Below the pieces are notes generated by a model. The model did no database searches, was not told the origin of the DNA, and saw nothing but the letters and a program-made list of their open reading frames with translations. A stretch of 44,532 nucleotides of DNA. Source: Ectopseudomonas oleovorans (GTDB lineage Bacteria > Pseudomonadota > Gammaproteobacteria > Pseudomonadales > Pseudomonadaceae). The position numbers were made by a program, and so were the translations under genes. This document shows, in pieces, positions 1 through 10,499 of this stretch. Each line of letters opens with the position of its first letter. Position 1 is the first letter of the stretch. The stretch covers positions 1 to 44,532 of the forward strand of contig NZ_QASO01000139.1 in NCBI RefSeq assembly GCF_003052605.1, read 5' to 3'.

Positions 1-46
1 CCGTCGAGTAACGACGTACCACGCAAAAACTGGCCCGTCCCTTCGG

Positions 47-146
47 GTTGCGCGGCAAATTGCGCCATGCGTCGTTGCGGGATTTGGCAAGGGAACGACC
101 ATTACCTGCATCCCGCGCCTCGCGTGGCGCAATTTGGCGCAGCAAC
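47..146. repeat. Inverted repeat in the gene-free left end
   Basis: The first 310 bases hold no gene I can support. They contain an imperfect inverted repeat with arms at 47-67 and 125-146. Both arms share the core CAAATTGCGCCA (or its complement) and an outer GTTGC. I cannot assign it to a known repeat family, and it has no T-tract that would make it a terminator. Confidence 0.5.
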
Positions 147-310
147 GCGGCTCGCGTCGAAACGGCAACAGACCCTAGGTCTTGGCTCCTGCGTCCTCGA
201 TCAGAGGCGCAGGTGAGGCTGATCAGCCAAATCCACGGCCATTTCCTCCCATCCTCTTGTTCGCCAAGTCGCCTGGCTGCTTAATCGGGCGATTGCCGAG
301 GAGTGCGCCC

Positions 311-1048
311 ATGACCAGTTTTCTTAACCAACAAACACCCGCGATGGCTTCGCCGGCCGAACTGCGCGCGCTGATCGAAAGTCGCCGTTCAGTGCGCCGT
401 TTCACCCCTGAGCTGGTGCCGGATGCGGTGATTCGCGATTGCCTAGAGCTGGCCGTGCTGGCGCCAAGTTCCTGCAACCTGCAGCCCTGGAGTTTTCAGG
501 TGATTCGCGATCCGGCGCTGCTGGCGCAACTGCACCCGGTATGCATGAGCCAGAACGCCGCCCGTGCACCCTTGATCATCGCCGTGTTGGCGCGCCCGGA
601 CACCTGGCGTCAGGCCTGTCGCAACGTTATCGATTACTGGCCGGAGGCCGAGGTGCCGGCGCGCATCCGCAGTTTCTACAGCAAGACCGCGCCCTTCCAG
701 TACAACCAAGGGCCGCTGGGCTTGCTGGGTTTGTTCAAGCGTCAGCTGGTGCGACTGATGGGTGTGCGCAAACCCTTGATGCGCAAGCCCAACAGCAAGG
801 CCGACATGCGACTGTGGGCGGTTAAGTCGACGGCGCTGGCGGCGGAGAACCTGATGCTGGCCTTCCAGAGCCATGGCTATGCCACCTGTCCGATGGAAGG
901 CTTCGATGAGCCGCGCCTACGCCGGGTGCTGGATATCCCGCGTCAGGCCATCCCCATCATGCTGCTGGCCGTCGGGCGCCAGGGCGAGAAGGGCGTCTAC
1001 AATCCGCGCCTGCGCTTTCCGCTGGAGCAGCAGGTGATCTGGCGCTGA
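311..1048 (+). CDS. Nitroreductase family protein
   Basis: This encodes a 245-residue protein of the FMN-dependent nitroreductase fold. The N-terminal part reads LIESRRSVRRFTPE, the usual family opening in which the RRS/R-R-F stretch contacts the FMN phosphate. It is followed by a segment with APSSCNLQPWSF, matching the family's APS-x-x-N-x-Q-P-W motif. Members reduce nitroaromatics, quinones or other oxidised substrates with NAD(P)H; the substrate here cannot be told. The start at 311 is chosen because GAGGAG at 298-303 lies seven bases upstream. An internal ATG at 344 is possible but lacks such a site. The gene stands alone, 119 bases before clpB, which has its own promoter. Confidence 0.85.
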   Translation: MTSFLNQQTPAMASPAELRALIESRRSVRRFTPELVPDAVIRDCLELAVLAPSSCNLQPWSFQVIRDPALLAQLHPVCMSQNAARAPLIIAVLARPDTWRQACRNVIDYWPEAEVPARIRSFYSKTAPFQYNQGPLGLLGLFKRQLVRLMGVRKPLMRKPNSKADMRLWAVKSTALAAENLMLAFQSHGYATCPMEGFDEPRLRRVLDIPRQAIPIMLLAVGRQGEKGVYNPRLRFPLEQQVIWR

Positions 1049-1068
1049 TCTGGGTCAACTCGTTGTCT

Positions 1069-1096
1069 CTTGAATACGGCGTAATCGTCCTTATCT
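1069..1096 (+). promoter_or_regulatory. Sigma-32 heat-shock promoter of clpB
   Basis: CTTGAA at 1069-1074 and CCTTATCT at 1089-1096 are separated by 14 bases. This fits the sigma-32 (RpoH) consensus CTTGAAA / CCCCATNT well, with two mismatches in the -10 box. It lies 72 bases upstream of clpB, which is a sigma-32 target in Gram-negative bacteria. Confidence 0.75.
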
Positions 1097-1167
1097 AGTC
1101 TGCATCTCAGCGAGTTTCTTTTTTCGGGGATGTAGTCCCGGCCCGCCATTCTGGAGGAAGGACATAT

Positions 1168-3732
<2,565 letters not shown>

Positions 3733-3751
3733 TCGATTGCCGCGTAAGCAC

Positions 3752-3784
3752 AAAGGCCCGCCAATTTGGCGGGCCTTTGCTTTT
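3752..3784 (+). terminator. Intrinsic terminator after clpB
   Basis: A perfect stem, AAAGGCCCGCC / GGCGGGCCTTT, spans 3752-3778 around a short AATTT loop and is followed by GCTTTTG. It lies 20 bases after the clpB stop codon. The flanking A and T runs let it act in both directions. Confidence 0.85.
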
Positions 3785-3892
3785 GTAGCCGTAGGGAAAA
3801 GGGGAGAACCCGTAGGGCGTACTCGGCTTTGGCTTCCTGCGTCGCTCTACCTCCTGCATCCATGCAGTCGTCGCGAAGCAGTACGCCGGTCG

Positions 3893-3955
3893 TTGTGCTG
3901 CCAGGCCTGGCATGGCCCGGCGGGCTACTCGCTACGCTCGTGAGGCCGCCCTACA
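3893..3955. repeat. Dispersed intergenic repeat, copy 1
   Basis: This stretch between the convergent ends of clpB and dld shares an ordered set of blocks with 9801-9860: TTGTG-n-TGCCAGG-n-CTGGCATGG, then TCGCT, then TGAG, then CCGCCCTAC. The ends pair imperfectly (GTAGGGCGG with CC-GGCGGG), so it is palindromic like other Pseudomonas REP-type elements. It encodes nothing. Confidence 0.6.
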
Positions 3956-3962
3956 CCTAATC

Positions 3963-4008
3963 CGTAGGAGCGTCAGCCGCGAGGTTCGCGGCTGAAGCCG
4001 CTCCTACG
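3963..4008. repeat. REP-like palindrome
   Basis: A long imperfect palindrome, beginning CGTAGGAGCG and ending CGCTCCTACG, with an inner CAGCCGCGA / TCGCGGCTG stem. GTAGGAGC-type palindromes are the typical Pseudomonas REP sequences. It sits 16 bases beyond the dld stop codon and may protect or end that transcript. Confidence 0.8.
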
Positions 4009-4023
4009 TAAAGCGTCAACCTC

Positions 4024-5736
4024 TTAGCAACAACCACCCCAATGCTTCTTCTTCGAGGTGTGGCCGATGCCGGGGTTGAAGGTATTGGTCGGGTCGAGTT
4101 CGCGGTAGAAGCCGGCCAATGCCGGCTTGGCCACGTAGAGATGGCCAACGTTGTGCTCGGCCGGATACTCGGCGCGGCGTTCGTCCAGCAGCTTCCACAT
4201 GGCATGTTCCATGGCGAGCGGGTCATTACCTTTCTTGACGATATAGTCCTGGTGGAACACATGGCAGAAGAAATGCCCGTAGTACAGCTTGTGGATGATC
4301 CGCTCTTCCATCTCGGCCGGGAGCGTCTCGACCCAGTCGCGGTCGTTGCGGCGTAGGGCGATGTCCAGGGCGAGGATGTCTTCGACGCTGCTGCGGTGCG
4401 ACTCGCGGTAGCGGATCGCGGCACCGGCCACGGCGAAGCGATGGAGGAAGGCCTTGCGTCCCTCATCGGCATCGCATTCGAAATAGGCGCCGCTGGTGCT
4501 GTTGGCGAAGTACTCGTTGAGGAAGCTGCGGGTCTGTTCCAACGTGTCGTTGGATACACGCACCAGCAGGTGATGCTCAAAACGGTCACGGTACTCGCGC
4601 ATGCGTGGCGGCAGGTGGCTGGGCAGTAGGTTCATCAGGGCCTGGATGACCTTGTCGGTCACGCCACGCAGGCCGAAACGTTCGAAGAAACCGTCGACCC
4701 GGCTCTTCATGGCGAAGGCAGCCGGCACCTTGGACGTACCGAACTTGTCGATCACCAGGAAGGTGTCCTTGCCGTATTTCTCGCCGATGTCGAAGGCGGT
4801 GCGGTGGATGTATTCCCCGGCAATTGGCAGGCGCGGCAGCCTGGCCAGCAGGTGGCGGCGCACTTCGGTCAGATCGTGCGGGTCGTTGCTGCCGATATAG
4901 AACACCGTGCTCGGCTCTTTCGGGAAGGTGTCCAGGCGCACCGCGAACAGGCACAGTTTGCCGGCCGAACCGGAGGCCTCGAACAGGCGCGATGGGTCGG
5001 CGTTGAAGCGCGCCGGAGTGTCGGCATCGACGTCGCGCACGTGCTCGCCGTAGCGCGCGTCGGAGGCCTTTGCCGTCTCTTCGTTGCGCACCTGCTGCGG
5101 TGTGTAGTCGCCGCTCTGCAGGCGGGTGAGGATTTCCTCCGGATCGTTGCCCAGCTCGATCCCCAGGTGGTTGACCAGTTCCAGCGAACCGTCATCTTTA
5201 ACCTGTGCATACAGCGCCAGCTCGGTATAGGCCGGGCCACGGCGCACCAGGGCGCCGCCGGAGTTGTTGCAGATGCCGCCGAGTACCGAGGCGCCGATGC
5301 AGGACGAGCCGATCACCGAGTGCGGTTCGCGATTCAGCGGCGCCAATGCCTGTTCCAGGCGATCCAGGGTGGCGCCGGGCAGGCACACCACCTGCTCGCC
5401 ACCGTTGATCAACTGTACGCCGGTGATGCGCAGGGTGTTGATCAACACGATCTCGCGGTCGTAGTCGTCGCCATCGGGAGTCGAGCCCCCGGTCAGGCCG
5501 GTGTTGGCCGCTTGCATGATGACGATGCGGTCGGCCGCTACTGCCGCCTGCAGGATGCGCCACTGCTCCAGCAAGGAGCCTGGGCGCACCACCGCCAGCA
5601 CGTTGCCTTCACCCGTACGGTGGCCCTTGCGGAAACGCCGTGTGGCTTGTTCGTCGGTCAGCACGTGGCTGCTGCCGACGATCTGGCGCATCTGCGCCAG
5701 CAGGGCGTCACGGGTGATGGAGGCGGCAGCAGTCAT
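4024..5736 (-). CDS. dld: Quinone-dependent D-lactate dehydrogenase
   Basis: A 570-residue FAD protein closely resembling E. coli Dld (571 residues). That enzyme is a peripheral inner-membrane protein that oxidises D-lactate to pyruvate and feeds electrons to quinone. The FAD-binding (PCMH-type) part covers roughly residues 35-215 and includes ANTGLTGGSTPDG and GASVLGGICNNSGG. The C-terminal part is the membrane-binding and cap region found only in this type, ending in KKKHWGGCC. It is the last gene of lldP-lldD-dld. Its AAAGGAG ribosome site lies within the last codons of lldD, and only four bases separate the genes, so the two are translationally close. This is the short E. coli type, not the large FAD/iron-sulphur D-lactate dehydrogenase found at some other Pseudomonas lactate loci. 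Confidence 0.93.
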   Translation of the reverse strand: MTAAASITRDALLAQMRQIVGSSHVLTDEQATRRFRKGHRTGEGNVLAVVRPGSLLEQWRILQAAVAADRIVIMQAANTGLTGGSTPDGDDYDREIVLINTLRITGVQLINGGEQVVCLPGATLDRLEQALAPLNREPHSVIGSSCIGASVLGGICNNSGGALVRRGPAYTELALYAQVKDDGSLELVNHLGIELGNDPEEILTRLQSGDYTPQQVRNEETAKASDARYGEHVRDVDADTPARFNADPSRLFEASGSAGKLCLFAVRLDTFPKEPSTVFYIGSNDPHDLTEVRRHLLARLPRLPIAGEYIHRTAFDIGEKYGKDTFLVIDKFGTSKVPAAFAMKSRVDGFFERFGLRGVTDKVIQALMNLLPSHLPPRMREYRDRFEHHLLVRVSNDTLEQTRSFLNEYFANSTSGAYFECDADEGRKAFLHRFAVAGAAIRYRESHRSSVEDILALDIALRRNDRDWVETLPAEMEERIIHKLYYGHFFCHVFHQDYIVKKGNDPLAMEHAMWKLLDERRAEYPAEHNVGHLYVAKPALAGFYRELDPTNTFNPGIGHTSKKKHWGGCC

Positions 5737-5740
5737 TGGC

Positions 5741-6880
5741 TCAACGCTCCTTTACCAGTAGATCCGGAGTGATTTCGGCGATGGACTTGGCGCCGGTCAG
5801 CACCATGGCCACGCGCATTTCCTTCTCGATCAGATCGAGAAGGTTGCTCACACCGGCGCCACCGGCTGCTGCCAGGGCGTAGATGAAGGCGCGGCCGAGC
5901 AGCACGGTGTCGGCACCCAGGGCCAGCATGCGTACCACATCGAGACCGGTACGGATGCCAGAGTCGGCGAGGATTTTCAGCTCGCCCTTGACCGCGTCGG
6001 CGATGGCCGGTAGCGCCCGGGCGCTGGACAGCACGCCGTCGAGCTGACGTCCGCCGTGGTTGGAAACGATGATGCCGTCAGCGCCGAAGGTCACCGCGTC
6101 GCGGGCATCTTCAGGGTCGAGGATGCCTTTGATCACCATCGGGCCGTCCCAGAAGTCGCGAATCCATTCCAGATCCTTCCAAGAAATCGACGGGTCGAAG
6201 TTGGCGCCCAGCCAGCCGATGTAGTCGGCCAGGCCGGTGGGGTTGCCGCGATAAGCTGAGATGTTGCCCAGGTCGTGCGGTTTACCCAGCAGGCCGACAT
6301 CCCAGGCCCACTGCGGATGGGTCATGGCCTGCAGCATGCGGCGCAGCGCCGCGTTCGGGCCGCTCATGCCGGAGTGGGCATCGCGATAGCGCGCACCGGG
6401 TACGGGCATATCGACGGTGAACACCAGGGTCGAGCAACCGGCCGCCTTGGCGCGCTCCAGGGCATTCTTCATGAAGCCGCGATCCTTCAGCACGTAGAGC
6501 TGGAACCACATGGGCCGGTCGATGGCCGGCGCGACTTCCTCGATCGGGCACACCGAAACGGTGGACAGCGTAAAGGGAATACCTTTGGCTGCTGCGGCCT
6601 TGGCCGCCTGCACTTCACCGCGACGGGCATACATGCCGGTCAGGCCGACCGGAGCCAGGGCAACAGGCATGGACAGCTGTTCGCCGAACAGTTCGGTGGA
6701 CAGGCTCAGGTCGGACATGTTCTTCAGCACCCGCTGGCGCAGTGCGATGTCCGACAGGTCGGCAACGTTACGGCGCAGGGTGTGCTCGGCGTAGGCGCCG
6801 CCATCGATGTAATGGAACAGGAAGGGCGGCAGCTTGCGCTGGGCCGCGGCGCGGTAGTCGGTGGAGGCAGAAATGATCAT
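5741..6880 (-). CDS. lldD: L-lactate dehydrogenase (FMN, quinone-linked)
   Basis: A 379-residue member of the FMN-dependent alpha-hydroxy-acid oxidase family, which oxidises L-lactate to pyruvate at the inner membrane. The N-terminal FHYIDGGAYAEHTLRRN carries the family tyrosine. The C-terminal IIVSNHGGRQLDG supplies the catalytic His and the substrate-binding Arg, and LADSGIRTGLDVVR and LLGRAFIYALAAAGG form the FMN phosphate site. The length matches Pseudomonas LldD. AGGA eight bases upstream supports the start. It lies between the permease and D-lactate dehydrogenase genes, so the operon imports both lactate isomers and oxidises each with its own enzyme. Confidence 0.95.
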   Translation of the reverse strand: MIISASTDYRAAAQRKLPPFLFHYIDGGAYAEHTLRRNVADLSDIALRQRVLKNMSDLSLSTELFGEQLSMPVALAPVGLTGMYARRGEVQAAKAAAAKGIPFTLSTVSVCPIEEVAPAIDRPMWFQLYVLKDRGFMKNALERAKAAGCSTLVFTVDMPVPGARYRDAHSGMSGPNAALRRMLQAMTHPQWAWDVGLLGKPHDLGNISAYRGNPTGLADYIGWLGANFDPSISWKDLEWIRDFWDGPMVIKGILDPEDARDAVTFGADGIIVSNHGGRQLDGVLSSARALPAIADAVKGELKILADSGIRTGLDVVRMLALGADTVLLGRAFIYALAAAGGAGVSNLLDLIEKEMRVAMVLTGAKSIAEITPDLLVKER

Positions 6881-6923
6881 GGGCTCATCCTGTTACTAAA
6901 AAGAGAAAGCATAGCCTGACGGA

Positions 6924-6950
6924 AAATGCCCCGACATGGTCGGGGCGCTT
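6924..6950 (-). terminator. Terminator-like hairpin between lldP and lldD
   Basis: On the minus strand a perfect 8-bp stem, GCCCCGAC / GTCGGGGC with loop CAT (plus-strand 6928-6946), is followed by ATTTTCC. It lies after the lldP stop and before lldD. The weak T-run suggests partial termination or protection of the upstream mRNA from 3' decay. Confidence 0.6.
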
Positions 6951-6964
6951 TCGTGTGACGAGGT

Positions 6965-8656
6965 TCAGTGCACCAGTGGGTCAGTCACACCCAGCACGTA
7001 GATCGCGATCATCGCGATGATGCCGGTGAACAGCACGTAGTACAGCGTCGGCCAGATGGTCTTGCGCAGGGTGCTGCCTTCGCGCCCGAGCAGACCGACG
7101 GTTGCCGAGGCAGCAACCACGTTGTGAATCGCCACCATGTTGCCGGCAGCGGCGCCGATGGCCTGGACGGAGACGATCAGTGCGCTGGAAATACCCAGGC
7201 TGCTGGCTACACCGAACTGGAACTGGCTGAACATCATGTTGCTGACGGTATTGGAGCCGGCGATGAAGGCGCCCAGTGCGCCGATACTTGGCGCCAGCAG
7301 CGGGTAGATGCCACCAACACTCTCGGCTACCCAGCCAGCCATGAGGATGGGCATGCTGGCCAGCTCGGCACCATTGACGCCGGAGTTGATCAGGATGCGT
7401 ACCATCGGCACGGTGAACAGCAGCACGAAGCCGGCGCTGAGCAGCACGCTGGACGATTCCTTCACGGCCTTGCCCAGGTCACGTGCTTTCATGCCATGCA
7501 GGAAGAAGGTGGCCAGCACCACGGCGACCAGAATGCCCCCCGGCAGGTACAGCGGCTGGAAATTGGCACTGACGCCGGCCTCGCCGAGCAGGTCGGGGAA
7601 GTTCACTACCACGGCTTTCAGTGCATTACCCACTTCCGGGAATACGCGGCTGATCACCAGCAGGGCGCCGACCATTACGTAGGGCAGCCAGGCACGCAGC
7701 GCGCTCATGGGTTTGGCGGTCAGCTCGTCCAGTTTCATCTCGACACTGCCCAGCCACTCGCTTGGCCATTTGTCCGCCGGCGCGAAGTCCCAGGTCTTCT
7801 TCGGCACCAGGAAACCAAAACGTGCGGCGCTGGTGACGATGGCCAGACCGATCAGGCCGCCCAGCAACGACGGAAATTCCGGCCCAAGGAAAATACCGGT
7901 AGCCGCGTAGGGCAGTACGAAAGCCAGGCCACCAAAGATGGCAAATGGCAGCACTTCCAGACCCGCTTTCCAGCTTTTTTCCTGACCGAAGAAGCGTGTC
8001 AGCATCATGACCATGATCAGTGGCATGACCACGCCAACGGTGGCATGAATGATCGCTACCTGGCTGGTGATCAGCTGCAGGAATTGCCCCCAGGACGAAC
8101 CCTGTTCGACCAGTTGTGCGCCAATGCTGGCGGTATCCAGGCCGGTGTTGATGCCAACTATGATCGGCGTACCGACGGCGCCGAAGGATACCGGTGTGCT
8201 TTGCACCAGCATGCCCAGCAAAACGGCGGCCATTGCCGGAAAACCGATCGCCACCAGCAACGGCGCGGCGATGGCGGCTGGTGTACCGAAGCCCGAGGCA
8301 CCCTCGATGAAGCAGCCGAACAACCAGGCAATGATGATCGCCTGGATGCGGCGGTCAGGGCTGATGGTGGTGAAGCCGGCACGAATGGCGGTGATACCGC
8401 CGGAGTGCTTGAGGGTGTTCAGCAGCAGAATCGCGCCAAAGATGATCCACAACAGCCCCAGTGTGATCAGCAAGCCTTGCAGGGTGGAGGCCAGTACGCG
8501 GTTGAAGGTCATGTCCCAGGCGAACAGGCCTACAGCAGCAGTCACCAGGTAAACCAGAGGCATGGCGTGTTTGGCCGGCCAGCGCAGACCGATCAGCAGC
8601 ACGGCAGCGAGCAGAATCGGCGAGAACGCCAGCAGGGCGAGAATTCCGTTGGACAT
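6965..8656 (-). CDS. lldP: L-lactate permease
   Basis: A 563-residue, very hydrophobic inner-membrane protein of the lactate permease (LctP) family. It takes up lactate, and usually glycolate, by proton symport. Long apolar segments run through the whole protein from the N-terminal GILALLAFSPILLAAVLLIG onward. The family-typical GCFIEGASGFGTPAAI and GSNTVSNMMFSQFQ stretches are present. It is first in the lldP-lldD-dld operon, and transcription starts in the 295-base gap shared with divergent lldR, which contains the palindromic operator. Confidence 0.95.
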   Translation of the reverse strand: MSNGILALLAFSPILLAAVLLIGLRWPAKHAMPLVYLVTAAVGLFAWDMTFNRVLASTLQGLLITLGLLWIIFGAILLLNTLKHSGGITAIRAGFTTISPDRRIQAIIIAWLFGCFIEGASGFGTPAAIAAPLLVAIGFPAMAAVLLGMLVQSTPVSFGAVGTPIIVGINTGLDTASIGAQLVEQGSSWGQFLQLITSQVAIIHATVGVVMPLIMVMMLTRFFGQEKSWKAGLEVLPFAIFGGLAFVLPYAATGIFLGPEFPSLLGGLIGLAIVTSAARFGFLVPKKTWDFAPADKWPSEWLGSVEMKLDELTAKPMSALRAWLPYVMVGALLVISRVFPEVGNALKAVVVNFPDLLGEAGVSANFQPLYLPGGILVAVVLATFFLHGMKARDLGKAVKESSSVLLSAGFVLLFTVPMVRILINSGVNGAELASMPILMAGWVAESVGGIYPLLAPSIGALGAFIAGSNTVSNMMFSQFQFGVASSLGISSALIVSVQAIGAAAGNMVAIHNVVAASATVGLLGREGSTLRKTIWPTLYYVLFTGIIAMIAIYVLGVTDPLVH

Positions 8657-8775
8657 TGGGTCTTACTCCACACGAGCGCACAACTGGCGCGGCAGGGATG
8701 AGGCGTGATCGAACAGGCTTGCAGCGCGTAGGGCTGTCATGGCGTGACCTCGATGGTTTGTTGTTCTTGTTGGCT

Positions 8776-8794
8776 AAATTGGTAATACCAATTT
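8776..8794. promoter_or_regulatory. LldR operator (perfect 19-bp palindrome)
   Basis: AAATTGGTAATACCAATTT is perfectly symmetric about base 8785. It matches the E. coli LldR operator core AATTGGT-n-ACCAATT and the FadR-family TNGTNNNACNA pattern. It sits between the divergent lldP and lldR genes, where binding can control both. I see only one perfect copy in the gap. Confidence 0.85.
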
Positions 8795-8951
8795 ACAAAG
8801 TAGCGGGCTCAGGTTAAAAGTTGCTCAATAGACTGTCAAATCGAGAGGCTAAGACTTTGGTCGTAGAGTGCTTGCTTGTTCAGCGAAGAAGGGCGCTATA
8901 GGCTTGCCCTGTGAGGCCATCGGCCTGGTCAAACCAATGGAGATGTGGGTA

Positions 8952-9719
8952 ATGGAAGTAGGTCAGGTGCGGCAGCGTCGTCTCTCTGATGACATTGTCG
9001 CGCAACTGGAAACCATGATTCTCGAGGGCACCTTGCGTGTCGGTGAGAGGCTGCCTGCAGAACGTGCGCTGGCCGAGCAGTTCGGTGTGTCTCGTCCGTC
9101 CCTGCGTGAGGCGATCCAGAAACTGGTGGCCAAGGGGCTGCTGGTCAGTCGCCAGGGAGGCGGTAACTATGTCGCCGAATCACTCGGCTCGACCTTCAGC
9201 GACCCGCTGTTGCAACTGCTGGAGCACAAGGAAGACGCCCAGCGCGATCTGCTGGAATTTCGTCACACGCTGGAAGGCTCCTGCGCCTACTACGCGGCCA
9301 GGCGCGCCACCGATATCGATCGGCAGCGCCTCACCGAAGCGTTCGAAGCCTTGCAGGATTGCTACGCGCGAGTCGGCAAGGTGACTCGCGCCGAGGAGGG
9401 GGCGGCCGATGCGCGTTTTCACCTGGCGATTGCCGAGGCCAGCCACAACGCCGTTCTGCTGCACACCATTCGTGGCTTGTTCGATCTGCTCAAGCGCAAC
9501 GTGGTGACCAACATCGGTGGCATGTATGCCCAGCGCGAAGAGACCCGCGACATGCTGATCGGGCAGCACCGCGCGCTGTACCAGGCAATCATCGAAGGTC
9601 GCGCGGAAGACGCCCGCGAGCTCTCCAATCAGCATATCGATTATGTGCAGGAGGTGCTGTCGGAAGTGCAGTTGGAAGCCCAGCGCGTGGCGCGTGCGCA
9701 GCGCCGACTGGGGTTGTAG
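8952..9719 (+). CDS. lldR: Lactate-responsive regulator LldR (GntR/FadR family)
   Basis: A 255-residue regulator. The winged-helix DNA-binding domain occupies about residues 6-75, with LPAERALAEQFGVSRPSLREAIQKL as the helix-turn-helix; the C-terminal FCD ligand domain binds the effector. LldR proteins repress lactate genes until lactate is present. The start at 8952 (MEVGQVRQRR) is chosen because GGAG at 8939-8942 lies nine bases upstream and this start gives the usual length. The frame stays open further upstream to 8868, but that extension resembles nothing in the family. It is divergent from lldP and next to a perfect operator. Confidence 0.92.
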   Translation: MEVGQVRQRRLSDDIVAQLETMILEGTLRVGERLPAERALAEQFGVSRPSLREAIQKLVAKGLLVSRQGGGNYVAESLGSTFSDPLLQLLEHKEDAQRDLLEFRHTLEGSCAYYAARRATDIDRQRLTEAFEALQDCYARVGKVTRAEEGAADARFHLAIAEASHNAVLLHTIRGLFDLLKRNVVTNIGGMYAQREETRDMLIGQHRALYQAIIEGRAEDARELSNQHIDYVQEVLSEVQLEAQRVARAQRRLGL

Positions 9720-9800
9720 GCGCTACAGGCTGTACTGGAGCAGGGCGTGACTGGCGGCGATCCGTTGGCGAAGCAATACGCTGTTGAGTCCCAACGGAAT

Positions 9801-9860
9801 GTTGTGGTGCCAGGTCTGGCATGGCGGACTGTTCGCTTGGGCTCCTGAGTCCGCCCTACG
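9801..9860. repeat. Dispersed intergenic repeat, copy 2
   Basis: A second copy of the element at 3893-3955, again between two converging genes (lldR and smpB). It shares TTGTGGTGCCAGG, CTGGCATGG, TCGCTT, TGAGTCCGCCCTAC and the imperfect GGCGGACT / AGTCCGCC pairing. No other terminator is evident in this gap. Confidence 0.6.
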
Positions 9861-9889
9861 CCAACTTTGCCTGCAGCCTGTCGCCGCTT

Positions 9890-10372
9890 TTAGTCGTCCT
9901 TGCCCTTGCTGCGCATCGCACGTTGAACCTCGCGGTCGGCGTCACGCTCTTTCTCGGTGTGGCGCTTGTCGAAGTCCTTCTTGCCCTTGGCCAGGGCAAT
10001 TTCGCATTTGACCAGATGCTGCTTCCAGTACAGCGACAGCGCCACGGCGGTGTAGCCCTTCTGCTGCACGGAGCCGAACAGCTTTTCCAGCTCGCGCTTG
10101 TTCAGCAGCAGCTTGCGCGTGCGGGTCGGGTCGGCGATGACATGGGTGCTGGCGGTTTTCAGTGGCGTGATGTGGCAGCCCATCAACCAGGCCTCATCGT
10201 CCTTGAGCAGCACGTAGCTGTCGACCAACTGTGCCTTGCCGGCACGCAGGCTCTTCACTTCCCAGCCGGACAGCACCAGGCCGGCCTCGAACTTGTGTTC
10301 GATGAAATAGTCATGCAGCGCCTTCTTGTTCAGCGCGATGGTGCCTTGGGGATGTTTCTTTTGCTTAGCCAT
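9890..10372 (-). CDS. smpB: SsrA-binding protein SmpB
   Basis: A 160-residue tmRNA-binding protein that brings SsrA to stalled ribosomes for trans-translation. The N-terminal oligonucleotide-binding barrel contains NKKALHDYFIEHKFEAGLVLSGWEVKSLR, typical of the family. The C-terminal basic tail (KKDFDKRHTEKERDADREVQRAMRSKGKDD) is the part that enters the mRNA channel. The start at MAKQKKHPQG gives the usual length; an in-frame ATG at 10411 would add 13 residues unlike the family. There is no ribosome-binding site before the ATG, and a TATAAT box is only nine bases upstream. Confidence 0.95.
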   Translation of the reverse strand: MAKQKKHPQGTIALNKKALHDYFIEHKFEAGLVLSGWEVKSLRAGKAQLVDSYVLLKDDEAWLMGCHITPLKTASTHVIADPTRTRKLLLNKRELEKLFGSVQQKGYTAVALSLYWKQHLVKCEIALAKGKKDFDKRHTEKERDADREVQRAMRSKGKDD

Positions 10373-10381
10373 AGGGCGCGC

Positions 10382-10387
10382 ATTATA
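10382..10387 (-). promoter_or_regulatory. -10 box immediately upstream of smpB
   Basis: TATAAT on the minus strand ends nine bases before the smpB ATG. If used, transcription would begin two to four bases before the start codon, giving a nearly leaderless mRNA. I see no good -35 hexamer at 17 bases. Confidence 0.4.
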
Positions 10388-10499
10388 GGGAGTCGTCCGC
10401 GCCTGCGCCATGGGGCTTTACCGAGCCAAACTTGAGCCCATGCCGCTAATCTCCGACAATGCGCGATCTTTTTTCCCACAGATATGGGTCTTGGCCGCA

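Noticed and set aside
48..284. A 78-codon frame at the left end
   Set aside because: No ribosome site, no family features, overlaps an inverted repeat.
6968..8701. A 577-codon open frame antisense to lldP
   Set aside because: Gln/His/Gly-rich translation typical of the reverse of a hydrophobic membrane protein gene.
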